From Bog-473 sp963850095 (lineage in GTDB: Bacteria; Actinomycetota; Acidimicrobiia; Acidimicrobiales; RAAP-2), in NCBI GenBank assembly GCA_963850095.1, contig CAWKJX010000011.1, forward strand, positions 62,001 through 126,000: a DNA stretch of 64,000 nucleotides. The letters run 5' to 3'. Each line of letters starts with the position of its first letter. Positions within the stretch are counted from its first letter, which is position 1. The notes under the pieces are model-generated. The model did no database searches, had not been told where the DNA came from, and saw only the letters and a program-made list of their open reading frames with translations. Shown one piece after another: positions 36,478 to 45,692 of this stretch. Both the position numbers and the translations under genes were made by a program.

Positions 36478-38341
36478 ATGCGGCGCAGCACGAGTTGGGC
36501 AGTGGCAGGGACCACGGCAACCCTTCTTCTCCTGGCCATGCTGCCGGCCGTGGCGGCGACGGCAACATCTCATGCCGTGGCCGTGGCGCCCGCCTCGTCG
36601 CCCGCCTTCGTCCCCAACGCCGCATGCGGCACCGGGACGCCCGCGTACAACTACGAGGGGAGCGGCGACGCGGCCGACCCCCAGGTCCTGTACTCGGGGG
36701 GCACCTACTACGCGTTCACGACCGGCAACGCCCTCGGCAACAACATCGCCGCCCTCGTCTCCACTTCGCCGGACTCGGGCTTCGGTCCCTACACGGGAGG
36801 GTGTTTCGGCTCCACCGCCCTGCCCGCCCCCTCCCCATGGGAGCAATCGAACACGCAGACGTCGCCCGGCGTGTTCCAGTACGACGGGCACTGGGTGATG
36901 TTCTACGACGCCGCCCAGGCCGGGCACGCCAGCGACACCGGGTTCGACTGCCTCGCCGTGGCGACGGCGCCCTCTCTTTCTCCGACGCACGTGCAGTTCA
37001 GCGACGTCGCGGATGCTCCGTTCGAGTGCCAGTCGACCGGCTCCATCGACCCCCAGCCCTTCGTCGACCCGAGCACGGGTCTGGCCTATCTCGTCTGGAA
37101 GCAGAATGACGGCGGGTCGAGCGCGCCGGCTTACATTTGGTCGCAGCAGCTGAATTCGGCCGGTACCGGGTTTGCCGCCGGCTCGTCCCCGGTCCTGCTG
37201 CTCACGAACGACACCGTGGCCTATCCGTGGGAGACGACGGTCGAAGATCCGGCCATGGCGGCGGCGGGCGGTGGCTTCTACCTCCTCTTCTCGGCCGGCG
37301 TCTACACGAGCACCAGCTACTCGGAGGGCATCACCGCCTGTAGCGGCCCCGTGGGACCGTGCGGGGCGCAGAGCCAAATCCTCGGGTCGTACGGGGCGGC
37401 GCTCGGCCCGGGCGGTGGGTCGCTGTTCTCCGACGCGAGCGGAGGGTGGTGGATCGATTACGCGGCGTGGCTGGGCGGGTCGCCCGGCTGCACCAGCTAC
37501 ACGTGTGGTGCGGCACGACGGCTCTTCGTGGCACCCATCGATCTGCCCAGCGTGAACGGGGAGGTCCCCTGCAGCGCACCCACCGGCCCCTACGGCTACT
37601 TCATGGTCGCGTCCGACGGGGGGCTCTTCAACTACGGCAACCTGCCCTACTGCGGGTCCGAGGGAGGGCGGCCGCTGAACGAGCCCATCGTGGGCCTGGC
37701 GGCCACCCGTGACGGCGGCGGGTACTGGCTGGTCGCGTCCGACGGCGGCATCTTCAACTACGGCGACGCCGGCTTCGACGGGTCAGCCGGGTCCCTGTCC
37801 CTGAACAGGCCCATCGTGGGCATGGCGGCCACCCCCGACGGCGGCGGGTACTGGCTCGTCGCCTCCGACGGCGGCATCTTCAACTACGGAGACGCCGGGT
37901 TCTACGGCTCGACGGGGGGCAAGGCCCTGAACGCGCCCATCGTCGCCATGGCGGCCACGCGCCGACGGCCGGGGCTACTGGCTGGTCGCCAGCGACGGCG
38001 GAGTATTCAGCTTCGGGGACGCCTCCTTCTACGGCTCGACCGGCTCGCTCCGCCTCAACAAGCCCATCGTGGGCATGGCGGCCACCTCGGACGGAGGCGG
38101 CTACTGGTTGGTGGGAAGTGACGGCGGCATCTTCAACTACGGCGACGCGTCCTTCCACGGCTCGGCCGGCTCGCTCCCGCTCAACAAGCCCATCGTCGGT
38201 GCCGCGCCCACGGCAGACGGCGGTGGCTACTGGCTGGTGGCGAGCGATGGCGGCATCTTCAACTACGGCGATGCCGGGTTCTTCGGCTCGGCGGGGTCGC
38301 TCCACCTCGACAAGCCCGTCGTCGGCATGGCGGTCCCCTGA
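36478..38341 (+). CDS. Secreted GH43-like beta-propeller protein with C-terminal GYWLVASDGG repeats (one frame break)
   Basis: About 620 residues after correction. A signal peptide (MRRSTSWAVAGTTATLLLLA, cleavage after about residue 27-30) is followed by a five-bladed propeller resembling glycoside hydrolase family 43 (GDAADPQVLYSGGTYYAF, WVMFYDAAQ, WETTVEDPAM). From about 37590 six repeats of about 42 residues follow. A single extra base at about 37958-37963 breaks the fourth repeat; after correction the protein continues to 38341. GGAGGGGG is 6 bases before the ATG. Probably acts on or binds a polysaccharide outside the cell; activity is not proven. Confidence 0.8.
37590..38340 (+). repeat. 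Six tandem ~126-base coding repeats
   Basis: Each unit encodes the pattern GYWLVASDGGIFNYGDAGF, then GS.GS, then LN.PIVGMAATPDGG. The first unit is the most divergent (GYFMVASDGGLFNYGNLPY) and the last ends at the stop codon. The DNA units are diverged, so the array is old or under selection. Such repeats are common at the C-termini of secreted actinobacterial enzymes and may bind cell wall or carbohydrate. Confidence 0.8.
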
Positions 38342-38342
38342 T

Positions 38343-39224
38343 CTATCGCACCAGCGCGGCCAGCCCGAGCCCCAGCGGTGCGAGAAGCCAGCCCCAGCGG
38401 ACCGCCGCCACCACGACCTCGGACCGGTAGCCGTAGAGCACGGCGAGTTGCACCGGCTGGAACGAGGGTGCGCTCAGACCACTCAGCACGGCCACCACGG
38501 CCAGCGCGGTGGAGCCCGCCAGACCGGCCACCAGGGCGAGCACGAGGTAGTAGGCCACCCGGAGGGCGGTCAACCAACCCCAGCGACGCCGGCGTGCTCC
38601 GACCGGGGTACCGAGAGGTTGTGGGGATGTATGACCAGCCCATAAAAAGGGCGGCTCCGGAGAACGCGAGCAGGGGACCGGCCAGGATGAGCACGTCCGC
38701 GGTCCAACCCGGGGCGGTCCCGACCAGGTGCAGGAGCAGGCCGACCAGCGAGGCCAGGAGCGGGGACTGGTCGACCCACGAGGTGGCTCGACGTCGACGG
38801 ATGGGCGCGTCGCGTCGCATGAGGTGGACGGACGCGGCGCTCCAGGCCGAGGTGATGATGTTGGCCAGGACGGCGATCATGGTCCCGGTGGACCCGGCGA
38901 AGGCCGTGGCTGTCGGGACCACCCAGAAACTGCTGTTCGGGCTGACCGCCCCGCCCTCCAGCGCGGTTTCACCGGCACTGCGCCGACCGCGGCTCACCAG
39001 GGCGGCGCCGAACATCAGCCACAGACCGACGGAGAGCGCCCACCGGGCCGACCGGCTGGCCCGATCGAGGTGAGGCGCCAGGCGGCGACCAGCGACAGCG
39101 TGGCCGAGGTGGCCAGAATCTGGACCCGCAGGACGACCGGCCAGACCCGTTGGACATGCCGGCCACCCTGCGCTGCACCGCAGCCGACCAGCTCTCCCGC
39201 CGCGAAGCGGATCAGGCTGAGCAC
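38343..39224 (-). CDS. Integral membrane protein of unknown function (two frame breaks)
   Basis: The reverse strand contains hydrophobic coding sequence in three segments: an N-terminal part from the GTG at 39224 (MLSLIRFAAGELVG, then ATSATLSLVAAWRL), a central part (WALSVGLWLMFGAALVSRG, SPLLASLVGLLLHLVG, DVLILAGPLLAFSGAALFMG) and a C-terminal part from about 38600 (ALRVAYYLVLALVAGLAG, WGWLLAPLGLGLAAL). The breaks are near 39053-39068 (one base missing) and 38609-38626 (one base extra), so they compensate. About 293 residues and 6-8 helices. I do not recognise the family. Confidence 0.6.
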
Positions 39225-39298
39225 GCCGCGATCGTGCCTTGCTGGGCCTTCGCCGCTCCGAGAGAGCGTCCCGACGGCAGGCGATAAGGTGCCGCCCC

Positions 39299-39959
39299 AT
39301 GCACACTCAACGGATCCACGAGGTGCTGGCAGAGGCGATTGTCGGGCGTCACTTGCTCACGCACCCCTTTTATCGTCGCTGGGAAGCCGGCACCCTCTCC
39401 AAGGGTGAGTTGGCCGCCTACGCGGAGCAGTACCGGCACATAGAGCGCGCGCTGCCGGTGACCCTCGAGGCGATCGCGTCGGCCCTGCCGGAGGGGCGCG
39501 CCCGCGACCTGGTGGAGGCGAACCTGGCCGACGAGCTCGGGACACCCGAGCCCCACGCGGCTCTTGTTCGAGTCGTTCGCGGAGGCGGCCGGCGCCCGCT
39601 CGGACGCTCGTGCCACCCCCTCGACGGCCGCGCTGCTGGCGCTGGTGCGCACGGCGGCGGCCACCGACCCCGCCCTGGCGTTGGCCATGGTGGCGGCCTA
39701 CGAGGTCCAGGCGTCGGACATCGCGGCCTCCAAGTCGGACGGCCTGCGCCGGCACTACGGACTGGACGAGGAGGGCACCCGCTTCTGGGACGTCCATCGC
39801 ACCCAGGAGATGGAGCACGCCGGGTGGTCGATGGAGGCACTGGCGGAGTTGGGCGCCGACCCGGACATCGTCCAGGCGGCCGCGACAGTCTCGGCTGACT
39901 CCTGGTGGCTGTTCCTGAGCGAGCGGGACGAGCTGGCGCCCGCAGCCATGAGCTGCTGA
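39299..39959 (+). CDS. CADD/PqqC-like haem-oxygenase-fold protein (one frame break)
   Basis: About 219 residues after removing one base at about 39556-39562. It matches the CADD family (related to PqqC and TenA): HPFYRRWEAGTLS near the N-terminus, DELGTPEPHA, AAYEVQASDIAASKSDGL and FWDVHRTQEMEHA. Predicted di-iron ligands are E79, H86, E135, H166, E170 and H173, with the same spacing as in chlamydial CADD; Y25 and K145 correspond to the tyrosine and lysine that I recall as needed for CADD to form p-aminobenzoate from its own side chain. A folate operon lies about 11 kb away. Function as a p-aminobenzoate source is an inference. Confidence 0.8.
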
Positions 39960-39965
39960 CTCGGC

Positions 39966-41297
39966 TCAGCTGAGCGGCCCGAAGCCGGCGGCCGCCCGGG
40001 AGAAGGCCTCGGCCCGCTCCCGGTAGTCGCCGAACCGCCCGAAGCTGGGGGCGGCCGGCGACAGCAGCACCACCCCGTCGGGCTCGGCAGCCGCCCAGGC
40101 GTAGGCGGCCGCCACGGCCTCCTCCAGGCTGTCGGCGTCGATGACCGGCGCACCCGCCGCGGCCTGCCGGACCGCGGCGCCGATGCGGGGGCCGTTGTCG
40201 GGCATGGTCACGACGAGTGTCGGGGACCGGCGCGCCGCCACCGCCTGACCGAGCGGCGCGTAGTCCAGGCCACGGTCGTGCCCCCCGACGAGCAACGCCA
40301 CGGGCCGACTCGCGAACGCATCCAGCGCGGCGCGCGCCGGGAGCACGTTGGTCGAGAGGCTGTCGTCGACGAACTCGACGGAACCCACGCGGCCCAGCGA
40401 GTGACAGCGGCTGGGTAGCCCCGCGAAGTCTCTCGCGGCGTCGGCCAGCCGCTCCTCGTCCGTCGCCTCGGCGATGCCGAGGCCGGCCAGGACGGCACGG
40501 GCCATCGACGCGTTTCGTGCGTTGTGCGCTCCCGGGAGCCCCAGTGCCCCCGACCAGGCCAGGTCCATTTCGACGTCGGACGGACCGACCCACTGCACGT
40601 GCGGGCCGAGCGCGGCGGCGTGGGCCCGCAGGACCTCGTCGGAGCCGTCCACCACGGCCAGCCCGACGCCGGGCTTGGTGCACAGCGACAACTTGTCGGC
40701 GTAGTAGCGCTCCACCGTCCCGTGCCAGTCGAGGTGGTCGGGCGACAGCGATGTCACCGCAACGACCCCGGGCGCGGTGGCCAGGTCGGGAACCTGGAAG
40801 CTCGAGGTCTCGATGATCCAGTACTCGGGCTCGTCGTCCTGGGCGGGGTCCCACGGGGGGTGGCCGATGTTGCCGCCGGCCCGGGCGCGGTAGCCCAGGC
40901 CCGTCAGCAGATGGACGGCGAGCGCGGTCGTGGTGCTCTTGCCCTTGGTGCCCGTGATGCAGACGACCCGGTCCGGATCGGCGTCCTGGAGGAAGAGCCC
41001 CAGGCCACCGGACACCACGACACCGGCCGCCTCGAGCTCGGCCACCTCGGGGCGGTAGCGGCTGATGCCGGGGCTCTTGATGACGACGTCGCAGCGCGCC
41101 AGCGTGGCCAGCCCGCCCGATCCGGTGGCCAGCACCTCGAAGCCATCGAGGCTGGGCGCCGGCGGGGTGTCGTCGACCAGCACGGGCGCCACGTCCAGGG
41201 TGCGCAGCCGACGGACGCTGGCCTGGCCCTCGACGCCCAGTCCCCAGACGCCGACGGACGCGTCAGCGAGCGCGGACCAGGAGATCGGCTGGCGCAT
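39966..41297 (-). CDS. UDP-N-acetylmuramoyl-L-alanine--glutamate ligase, probably MurD2 type
   Basis: A 443-residue Mur ligase: N-terminal Rossmann-like domain (VGVWGLGVEGQASVRRL), ATP-binding motif ITGTKGKSTTTA, central SPDHLDWHG and the C-terminal domain with DSLSTNVLPARAALDAF and LLVGGHDRGLDY. It is located in one operon with a MurL-type epimerase, a pairing seen in organisms that add L-Glu first and epimerise it afterwards; therefore it is probably MurD2 (UDP-MurNAc-L-Ala:L-Glu ligase) rather than classical D-Glu-using MurD. The gene start overlaps the murL end by 35 bases. Confidence 0.87.
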   Translation of the reverse strand: MRQPISWSALADASVGVWGLGVEGQASVRRLRTLDVAPVLVDDTPPAPSLDGFEVLATGSGGLATLARCDVVIKSPGISRYRPEVAELEAAGVVVSGGLGLFLQDADPDRVVCITGTKGKSTTTALAVHLLTGLGYRARAGGNIGHPPWDPAQDDEPEYWIIETSSFQVPDLATAPGVVAVTSLSPDHLDWHGTVERYYADKLSLCTKPGVGLAVVDGSDEVLRAHAAALGPHVQWVGPSDVEMDLAWSGALGLPGAHNARNASMARAVLAGLGIAEATDEERLADAARDFAGLPSRCHSLGRVGSVEFVDDSLSTNVLPARAALDAFASRPVALLVGGHDRGLDYAPLGQAVAARRSPTLVVTMPDNGPRIGAAVRQAAAGAPVIDADSLEEAVAAAYAWAAAEPDGVVLLSPAAPSFGRFGDYRERAEAFSRAAAGFGPLS

Positions 41298-42610
41298 AGC
41301 GATCAGGGATCAGATGGGTGCCGCGCGGGGCGAAGAGGGTCGCCGGGTCGGCGCCGCCGGGCGCGGTGGCCTCGAGTTCGTCGCGTAGCCGCTGCAGCAG
41401 CGTCGCTCCGGCCCGGTCGGCTCGCTGCGCCGCCAGACGCAGGGCGGCGCGGCACTCGTCGACGTCGCCCACGCACTCGAATGGCCGGGCCTCGGGGGTG
41501 AGCCCGACCAGGGTGCGGAACTGGGCTTCGTTGGTGGGGTTCTCAAGGGGTTCTCGGCCCGCGAAGACCGCGTCGAGGTCGGCGCGGGTCATGAACGGGC
41601 TGAGGACCAGGTCGATGAAGCAGCACTTGTCGCACGTGGCGCACCAGTGGTCGAGCCGTTCGGCCGGGTCCTGGCGGAAGGCACGGTTGCAGCTCCGGAA
41701 GGCACCGTGGAACGGGGTGAGCCGGGCGAATTGCTCGGCCACCCACAGCTCCGTGCGCGGCCGCAGGTACGAGAAGACGGAGAGCCCCGGGCCGAGCGCA
41801 CCCGCGACGACCTCTTGGAAGCCGCGCTCGAACTCGTCGCCCTTGGACCACTGGTGGTTGACCGGCCGGCCGTCGACGACCAGCGTCGGTACCGAGGCCG
41901 ACCACTCGTTGGACAGCACGACGGCGTCGTGACGATGCAGAACGGCGGCCACCACGGCGGCGGCGGTGACGACCGCGGTGATGGGGACGTGCCCGTTGAG
42001 GAAACCGAGGTCGCCGGAACGCCGCACGAGCGGGTCGATGGCGCGGGCGATGCGCGTGACGGGCAGGCCCGTGACGGCCGCGGCCCCTTCGATAGCGTCG
42101 AAACGCTCGCCCGGCGGGTGGACCACGCACAGCGCGGCCGCGGGATGGGCGCCCGCGACGGCGTCGACCGTGACGATGGAATCGATGCCACCCCCGAAGG
42201 GGATCAGCGGCCGGTCGGGATCGGGCTGGTAGGGCGCGGCGGGCGCCCGGCCCCGGCCCCGCCTCGGGCCCGACGATCTCCAACCCCTCCAGGTCGAGCC
42301 CGTTGCGGTAGGCGAACTCGCCGAGTCCGTTGACGTAGTAGGTGCGCAGGAACGCCCGCTCGGCCGCCGTGGTCGGGGTCTGGCCGAGGTCGATGCGGTG
42401 GGCAGCCGTCGTCTTGTAATAGGAGACCCCGGCCAGGAGGTAGAGCAGGCGGGCGGCCGCGGCCACCGCCGGGTCGTCCCAGGCCCCGCCTGTCCCGAAC
42501 GTGAAGCGCTCGGTGAAGGAGTGCTCGCCCGCCGAGTAGGTGCAGGTGAGGAGGCCGCGGGCCGGGTCGAGGGCGAGGCCGTCGTAGCGGAACTGGTCGT
42601 GGGGAGGCAT
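41263..42610 (-). CDS. murL: MurL-type UDP-MurNAc-L-Ala-L-Glu epimerase (one frame break)
   Basis: About 449 residues after removing one base near 42234-42256. Features of MurL: AGVSYYKTTAAHRI, YYVNGLGEFAYRNGLDLEGL, the PP-loop-like FGGGIDSIVTVDA, NGHVPITAVVTA, VVLSNEWSAS, VNHQWSKGDEFE and CATCDKCCFI with conserved cysteines. MurL, first described in Xanthomonas, converts the terminal L-Glu of the peptidoglycan precursor to D-Glu using ATP, replacing glutamate racemase. It stands between pgeF and the Mur ligase, all on the minus strand. Without correction the C-terminal two-thirds would be called as a separate protein. Confidence 0.85.
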
Positions 42611-42648
42611 CGCAGACAAGGGGAACGGCCGGGCCGGCCGGTCCCATG

Positions 42649-43479
42649 CTACGGGGCGCTGCGTGCTGCTCCGGACCTCAACCGCTGGAGGCGGGCCAGC
42701 AGCCCGAAGCGCCCACAGGGGCGGGCGGCGCGGTCGCTGAAGAGCGTGGCGTCGGCCGTGGTCAGACCGGAGTGGCTGACGTGTTCGGGGGTCACCCCAC
42801 CCTCGAGCAGCTGCTGGCGGTTGGCGGCCACCAGGTCGACCAGCCAATGACCCGGGCCGTCGGGCCGCGCCACGTCGGGTGCCAGGGGTGCCGGGTGGAC
42901 GGCGGCGGCCAGGGCCTGGTGCACCGGGTCGGTCACCTGGTATCGCCGCGGGTCGACCGCGGGCCCGAGGTAGGCCAGGACCCGTTCGGGCCGCCCGCCG
43001 CGCTCGGCCATGGCGCCCAGGGCGGCGGACACCGCTGCGCCGGCCGTTCCCCGCCAGCCGGCGTGCACGGCGGCCAGGACGTGGGCTGCCGGGTCGACGA
43101 GGGCGATGGGGACGCAGTCGGCCACCAGAACGGCGAGCGTGACGCCGGGCGACGAGGTCATCAGGATGTCGGTGTCGGCGACGGCGTCGTCCTCCGAGGT
43201 CGTGCCGCGCCCGCAGTCCTCCGCGTCGACCCAGGACGCCGCGGTGCCGTGCACCTGCCGGGCGAAGACCATGCTGTGGAGCGGCACGCCGAACGCCGCG
43301 GCGGCGCGGGCCCGGTTGCTGATGACGTCGTCCGTGCGGTCGCCGACGTGGAGGCCGAGGTTCAGCGTGTCGTAGGGCGGCGCCGACACGCCGCCCCGGC
43401 GCGTGGTGAGCGCGACCGACGCCCCGGCCTCACCCGCCACGTCCCACCACAGCAGTGGGGCGCGGTCGGTGTCGGGCAC
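42649..43479 (-). CDS. pgeF: Peptidoglycan editing factor / polyphenol oxidase family (YfiH)
   Basis: A 276-residue YfiH/DUF152 protein with the catalytic-site residues in FARQVHGTAA, VLVADCVPIALVD and VLAAVHAGWRGT (His-Cys-His zinc site). PgeF removes wrongly incorporated L-Ser or Gly from UDP-MurNAc precursors; older annotation is laccase or polyphenol oxidase. Location 38 bases upstream of murL supports the peptidoglycan quality-control role. The start is a GTG at 43479. Confidence 0.9.
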   Translation of the reverse strand: MPDTDRAPLLWWDVAGEAGASVALTTRRGGVSAPPYDTLNLGLHVGDRTDDVISNRARAAAAFGVPLHSMVFARQVHGTAASWVDAEDCGRGTTSEDDAVADTDILMTSSPGVTLAVLVADCVPIALVDPAAHVLAAVHAGWRGTAGAAVSAALGAMAERGGRPERVLAYLGPAVDPRRYQVTDPVHQALAAAVHPAPLAPDVARPDGPGHWLVDLVAANRQQLLEGGVTPEHVSHSGLTTADATLFSDRAARPCGRFGLLARLQRLRSGAARSAP

Positions 43480-43488
43480 GCTCCGAGG

Positions 43489-43899
43489 TTACGAGGCCTC
43501 GCTCTCGTCCCACATCGTGGTGGGCACGAGCGCGAGCAAGGGGCGGCGCACGCCCCGGCGGCGTGTCGGCTGCAACTCTGCGAAGCCGTAGAGCTCGGCC
43601 GCGTCGGCGTCCGCGTCGACCGGGCGCGGGCCCGCCGCGGCCGCTTCGGGCAGACCGAGCGCGGCGGCCAGCGAGAGGCCGGCGTCGAGAGCCCCGAACA
43701 GGTGGCCGAGCGACTCGAGCGAGAACCCCTCGGCCTGCAGGCGCAATATGGCGGAGAGGCGCTCGAGATGATCGGGCCCGTAGACGCCGGTGCGGCCGCG
43801 CAGGGAGGGGCGGGGCAACAGGCCCAGGGTCTGGAAGGAGCGGATGCGCCGGCTGGTGGTGGCCGTGGCCGCCGCCAGCTCGTCGATGGTCAGTTCCAC
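43489..43899 (-). CDS. MerR-family transcriptional regulator
   Basis: A 136-residue protein: an N-terminal MerR helix-turn-helix (LTIDELAAATATTSRRIRSF, then a wing with GRTGVYGPDHLERLSAI) and a short helical part. The C-terminal 60 residues do not resemble a metal- or drug-binding domain and have no conserved cysteine. It is divergent from a MaoC hydratase with a 70-base shared intergenic region of unusually low G+C, so it probably controls that gene and itself. Confidence 0.87.
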   Translation of the reverse strand: MELTIDELAAATATTSRRIRSFQTLGLLPRPSLRGRTGVYGPDHLERLSAILRLQAEGFSLESLGHLFGALDAGLSLAAALGLPEAAAAGPRPVDADADAAELYGFAELQPTRRRGVRRPLLALVPTTMWDESEAS

Positions 43900-43933
43900 T
43901 TGACAAGTATGACATAAATATATGTAACATCAA
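43900..43933. promoter_or_regulatory. MerR/MaoC divergent operator-promoter
   Basis: TTGACA (43900-43905) begins an A+T-rich stretch that includes a perfect dyad ACATA-AATA-TATGT (43912-43925) and the downstream TGTAAC (43923-43928), 17 bases from the -35 hexamer. MerR regulators typically bind a dyad in the -35/-10 spacer of the promoter they control, which is the geometry here. It lies between the MerR start and the MaoC start. Confidence 0.55.
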
Positions 43934-43969
43934 GAACCGCAAGAACAGATGACTGAAACGAGGTGAGCG

Positions 43970-44857
43970 ATGGGACTGAATCTCGATGCCGTGGGGTCGA
44001 CCTCCGATCCGGTCGAGCGGTCGTGGGACTCCAAGGATGCATTGCTCTACGCCCTCGGGGTCGGGGCGGGCGCCCTCGACCCGACGGGGTTCGAGCTGGA
44101 CCTGACGACCGAGAACTCGGACGGGGTGACGCAGCGGGTGCTGCCGACCTTCACCACCATCATCGGGCAGGGCGGCGGCGGGCGGGACTCCATCGGTGAC
44201 TTCGATCCCGCCATGCTCGTCCACGGCGAGCAGTCCATTGCGCTGCACGGCGAGGTGCCGACCAAGGGCACGGTGTCGATCACGACCACGGTGGCCGGCA
44301 TGTACGACAAGGGTGCGGCCGGCCTGGTCGTGCTGGAGAGCGAGTCGCGCCTCGCCGCCAGCGGCGAGCTGGCCTTCACCACCCGCACCGCCCTCTTCAT
44401 CCGCGGGGCGGGCGGCTTCGGCGGCCCGCGCAACCCAGAGGGGGACACCGAGACCGAGCTGGCCTCGCTGCCGTTGCCGGCGCGCGAGCCGGACGAGGTG
44501 GTGACGTACGCCACGCGGCCGGACCAGGCGCTCCTGTACCGGCTCAGCGGCGATCGCAACCCGTTGCACTCCGATCCGGTCTTCGCCAAGCGGGCCGGGT
44601 TCGACAAGCCGATTCTGCACGGCCTGTGCACGTACGGCTTCACCGGGCGGGGCCTGCTGCACATGGTGTGCGGCTCGGACCCGCTCCGCTTCGGCTCCAT
44701 GCGGGCCCGCTTCTCCAAGCCCACCATGCCCGGCGACACACTCACCATTTCGGTCTGGGACATCGGCGCCGAGGCGGCGGGCTTCTACCGGTTCCGCACC
44801 GAGACCCAGCGCGGCGAGACGGTCATTGACGCCGGGCTCTTCCAGCTGGCGAACTGA
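43970..44857 (+). CDS. MaoC-family double-hotdog enoyl-CoA hydratase
   Basis: A 295-residue protein with two hotdog modules. The hydratase 2 motif lies in the second: YRLSGDRNPLHSDPVFA with catalytic Asp and His, followed by GFDKPILHGLC. Such (R)-specific hydratases add water to trans-2-enoyl-CoA in beta-oxidation of fatty acids or sterol side chains. AGGTGAG precedes the ATG. Divergent from MerR; SDR and P450 genes downstream on the other strand suggest a small lipid or steroid catabolic group. Confidence 0.92.
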   Translation: MGLNLDAVGSTSDPVERSWDSKDALLYALGVGAGALDPTGFELDLTTENSDGVTQRVLPTFTTIIGQGGGGRDSIGDFDPAMLVHGEQSIALHGEVPTKGTVSITTTVAGMYDKGAAGLVVLESESRLAASGELAFTTRTALFIRGAGGFGGPRNPEGDTETELASLPLPAREPDEVVTYATRPDQALLYRLSGDRNPLHSDPVFAKRAGFDKPILHGLCTYGFTGRGLLHMVCGSDPLRFGSMRARFSKPTMPGDTLTISVWDIGAEAAGFYRFRTETQRGETVIDAGLFQLAN

Positions 44858-44891
44858 GCGAGCGGGGAGGCGGGCGGCCGACCCGCCCGCC

Positions 44892-45692
44892 TCACCCCCC
44901 GAAGAGGAGTGAGTAGTCGGCGCCCCGGCGCAGGTGGTGACCCCCGTCGATGCCCAGGGTCTCACCGGTGACGAACGACGACTCGGGACCGATGAGGTAG
45001 CGGACGGCGCTCGCCACGTCGTGGACCGTGCCGACCCGGGCCAGGGGCATTTGGGCGATGTAGTCGTCGAGCAGCGGGCCTCCCACGGTGATGAAGGACA
45101 TCAACTCGTCGTCGATGATGCCCGGGGCGACCGCGTTGACCCTGATGCCGAGCGGGCCCAGCTCCTCGGCCGCCGTCTCGGTCAGGAAGCAGATGCCCGC
45201 CTTGGCCACGCCGTAGGCCCACAGGTACGGGTGGGGGAAGCGGCCGGCCCCCGAGGACATGAGGACGATGGCGCCCCCGTCGCCCTGGGCCTGCATGGCC
45301 GCCGCGCCCTGCTTCACGCAGATGACCGACCCCATGACGTTGAGGTCGATGGTGGCCCGCACCGCCGCCATGTCGGCCGTCAGGACCGAGCCGATGTGCG
45401 TCGACCCGCCGGCGCAGGCGAACAGGCCGTCGATCCGGCCGGTCTGCTCGGTGGTGGCGGCCACCGCCAGGCGTACCTGCTCCTCGACCGTGACGTCGGC
45501 CACCACGTAACGCGCCGTCGCACCGTCGAGGGCGGCGGCCTCGATGCGCGCCGTGGCGTCGGCCAGTTTCTGCTCGGTCCGCCCGCAGATGGTGACGTGG
45601 GCGCCCTCGGCGGCCAGATGCTCGGCGGTGGCCAGTCCGATGCCGCTGCCACCGCCCGTGACGAGTATGGAGTGTCCGGCGATACCGGGCAT
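44892..45692 (-). CDS. Short-chain dehydrogenase/reductase
   Basis: A 266-residue SDR. NAD(P)-binding TGGGSGIG near residue 12, LFACAGG (NAG-like), the serine in VLMSSGAG and the YxxxK catalytic pair in WAYGVAKAG. The arginine in ICGRTEQ at the end of strand 2 suggests NADP preference. The C-terminus ends IDGGHHLRRG. It overlaps the P450 stop by one base and is co-directional with it, so both may modify the same hydrophobic substrate. Confidence 0.9.
   Translation of the reverse strand: MPGIAGHSILVTGGGSGIGLATAEHLAAEGAHVTICGRTEQKLADATARIEAAALDGATARYVVADVTVEEQVRLAVAATTEQTGRIDGLFACAGGSTHIGSVLTADMAAVRATIDLNVMGSVICVKQGAAAMQAQGDGGAIVLMSSGAGRFPHPYLWAYGVAKAGICFLTETAAEELGPLGIRVNAVAPGIIDDELMSFITVGGPLLDDYIAQMPLARVGTVHDVASAVRYLIGPESSFVTGETLGIDGGHHLRRGADYSLLFGG

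Noticed and set aside
37590..38340. A CRISPR-like or tandem DNA repeat array
   Set aside because: The period is a multiple of three, the units differ at the DNA level and encode a regular protein repeat, and there are no spacers.
42649..43479. Laccase/polyphenol oxidase function for the YfiH protein
   Set aside because: The older name is kept in the call only as a family label; the neighbours (murL, Mur ligase) and the zinc-site residues favour the peptidoglycan editing role.
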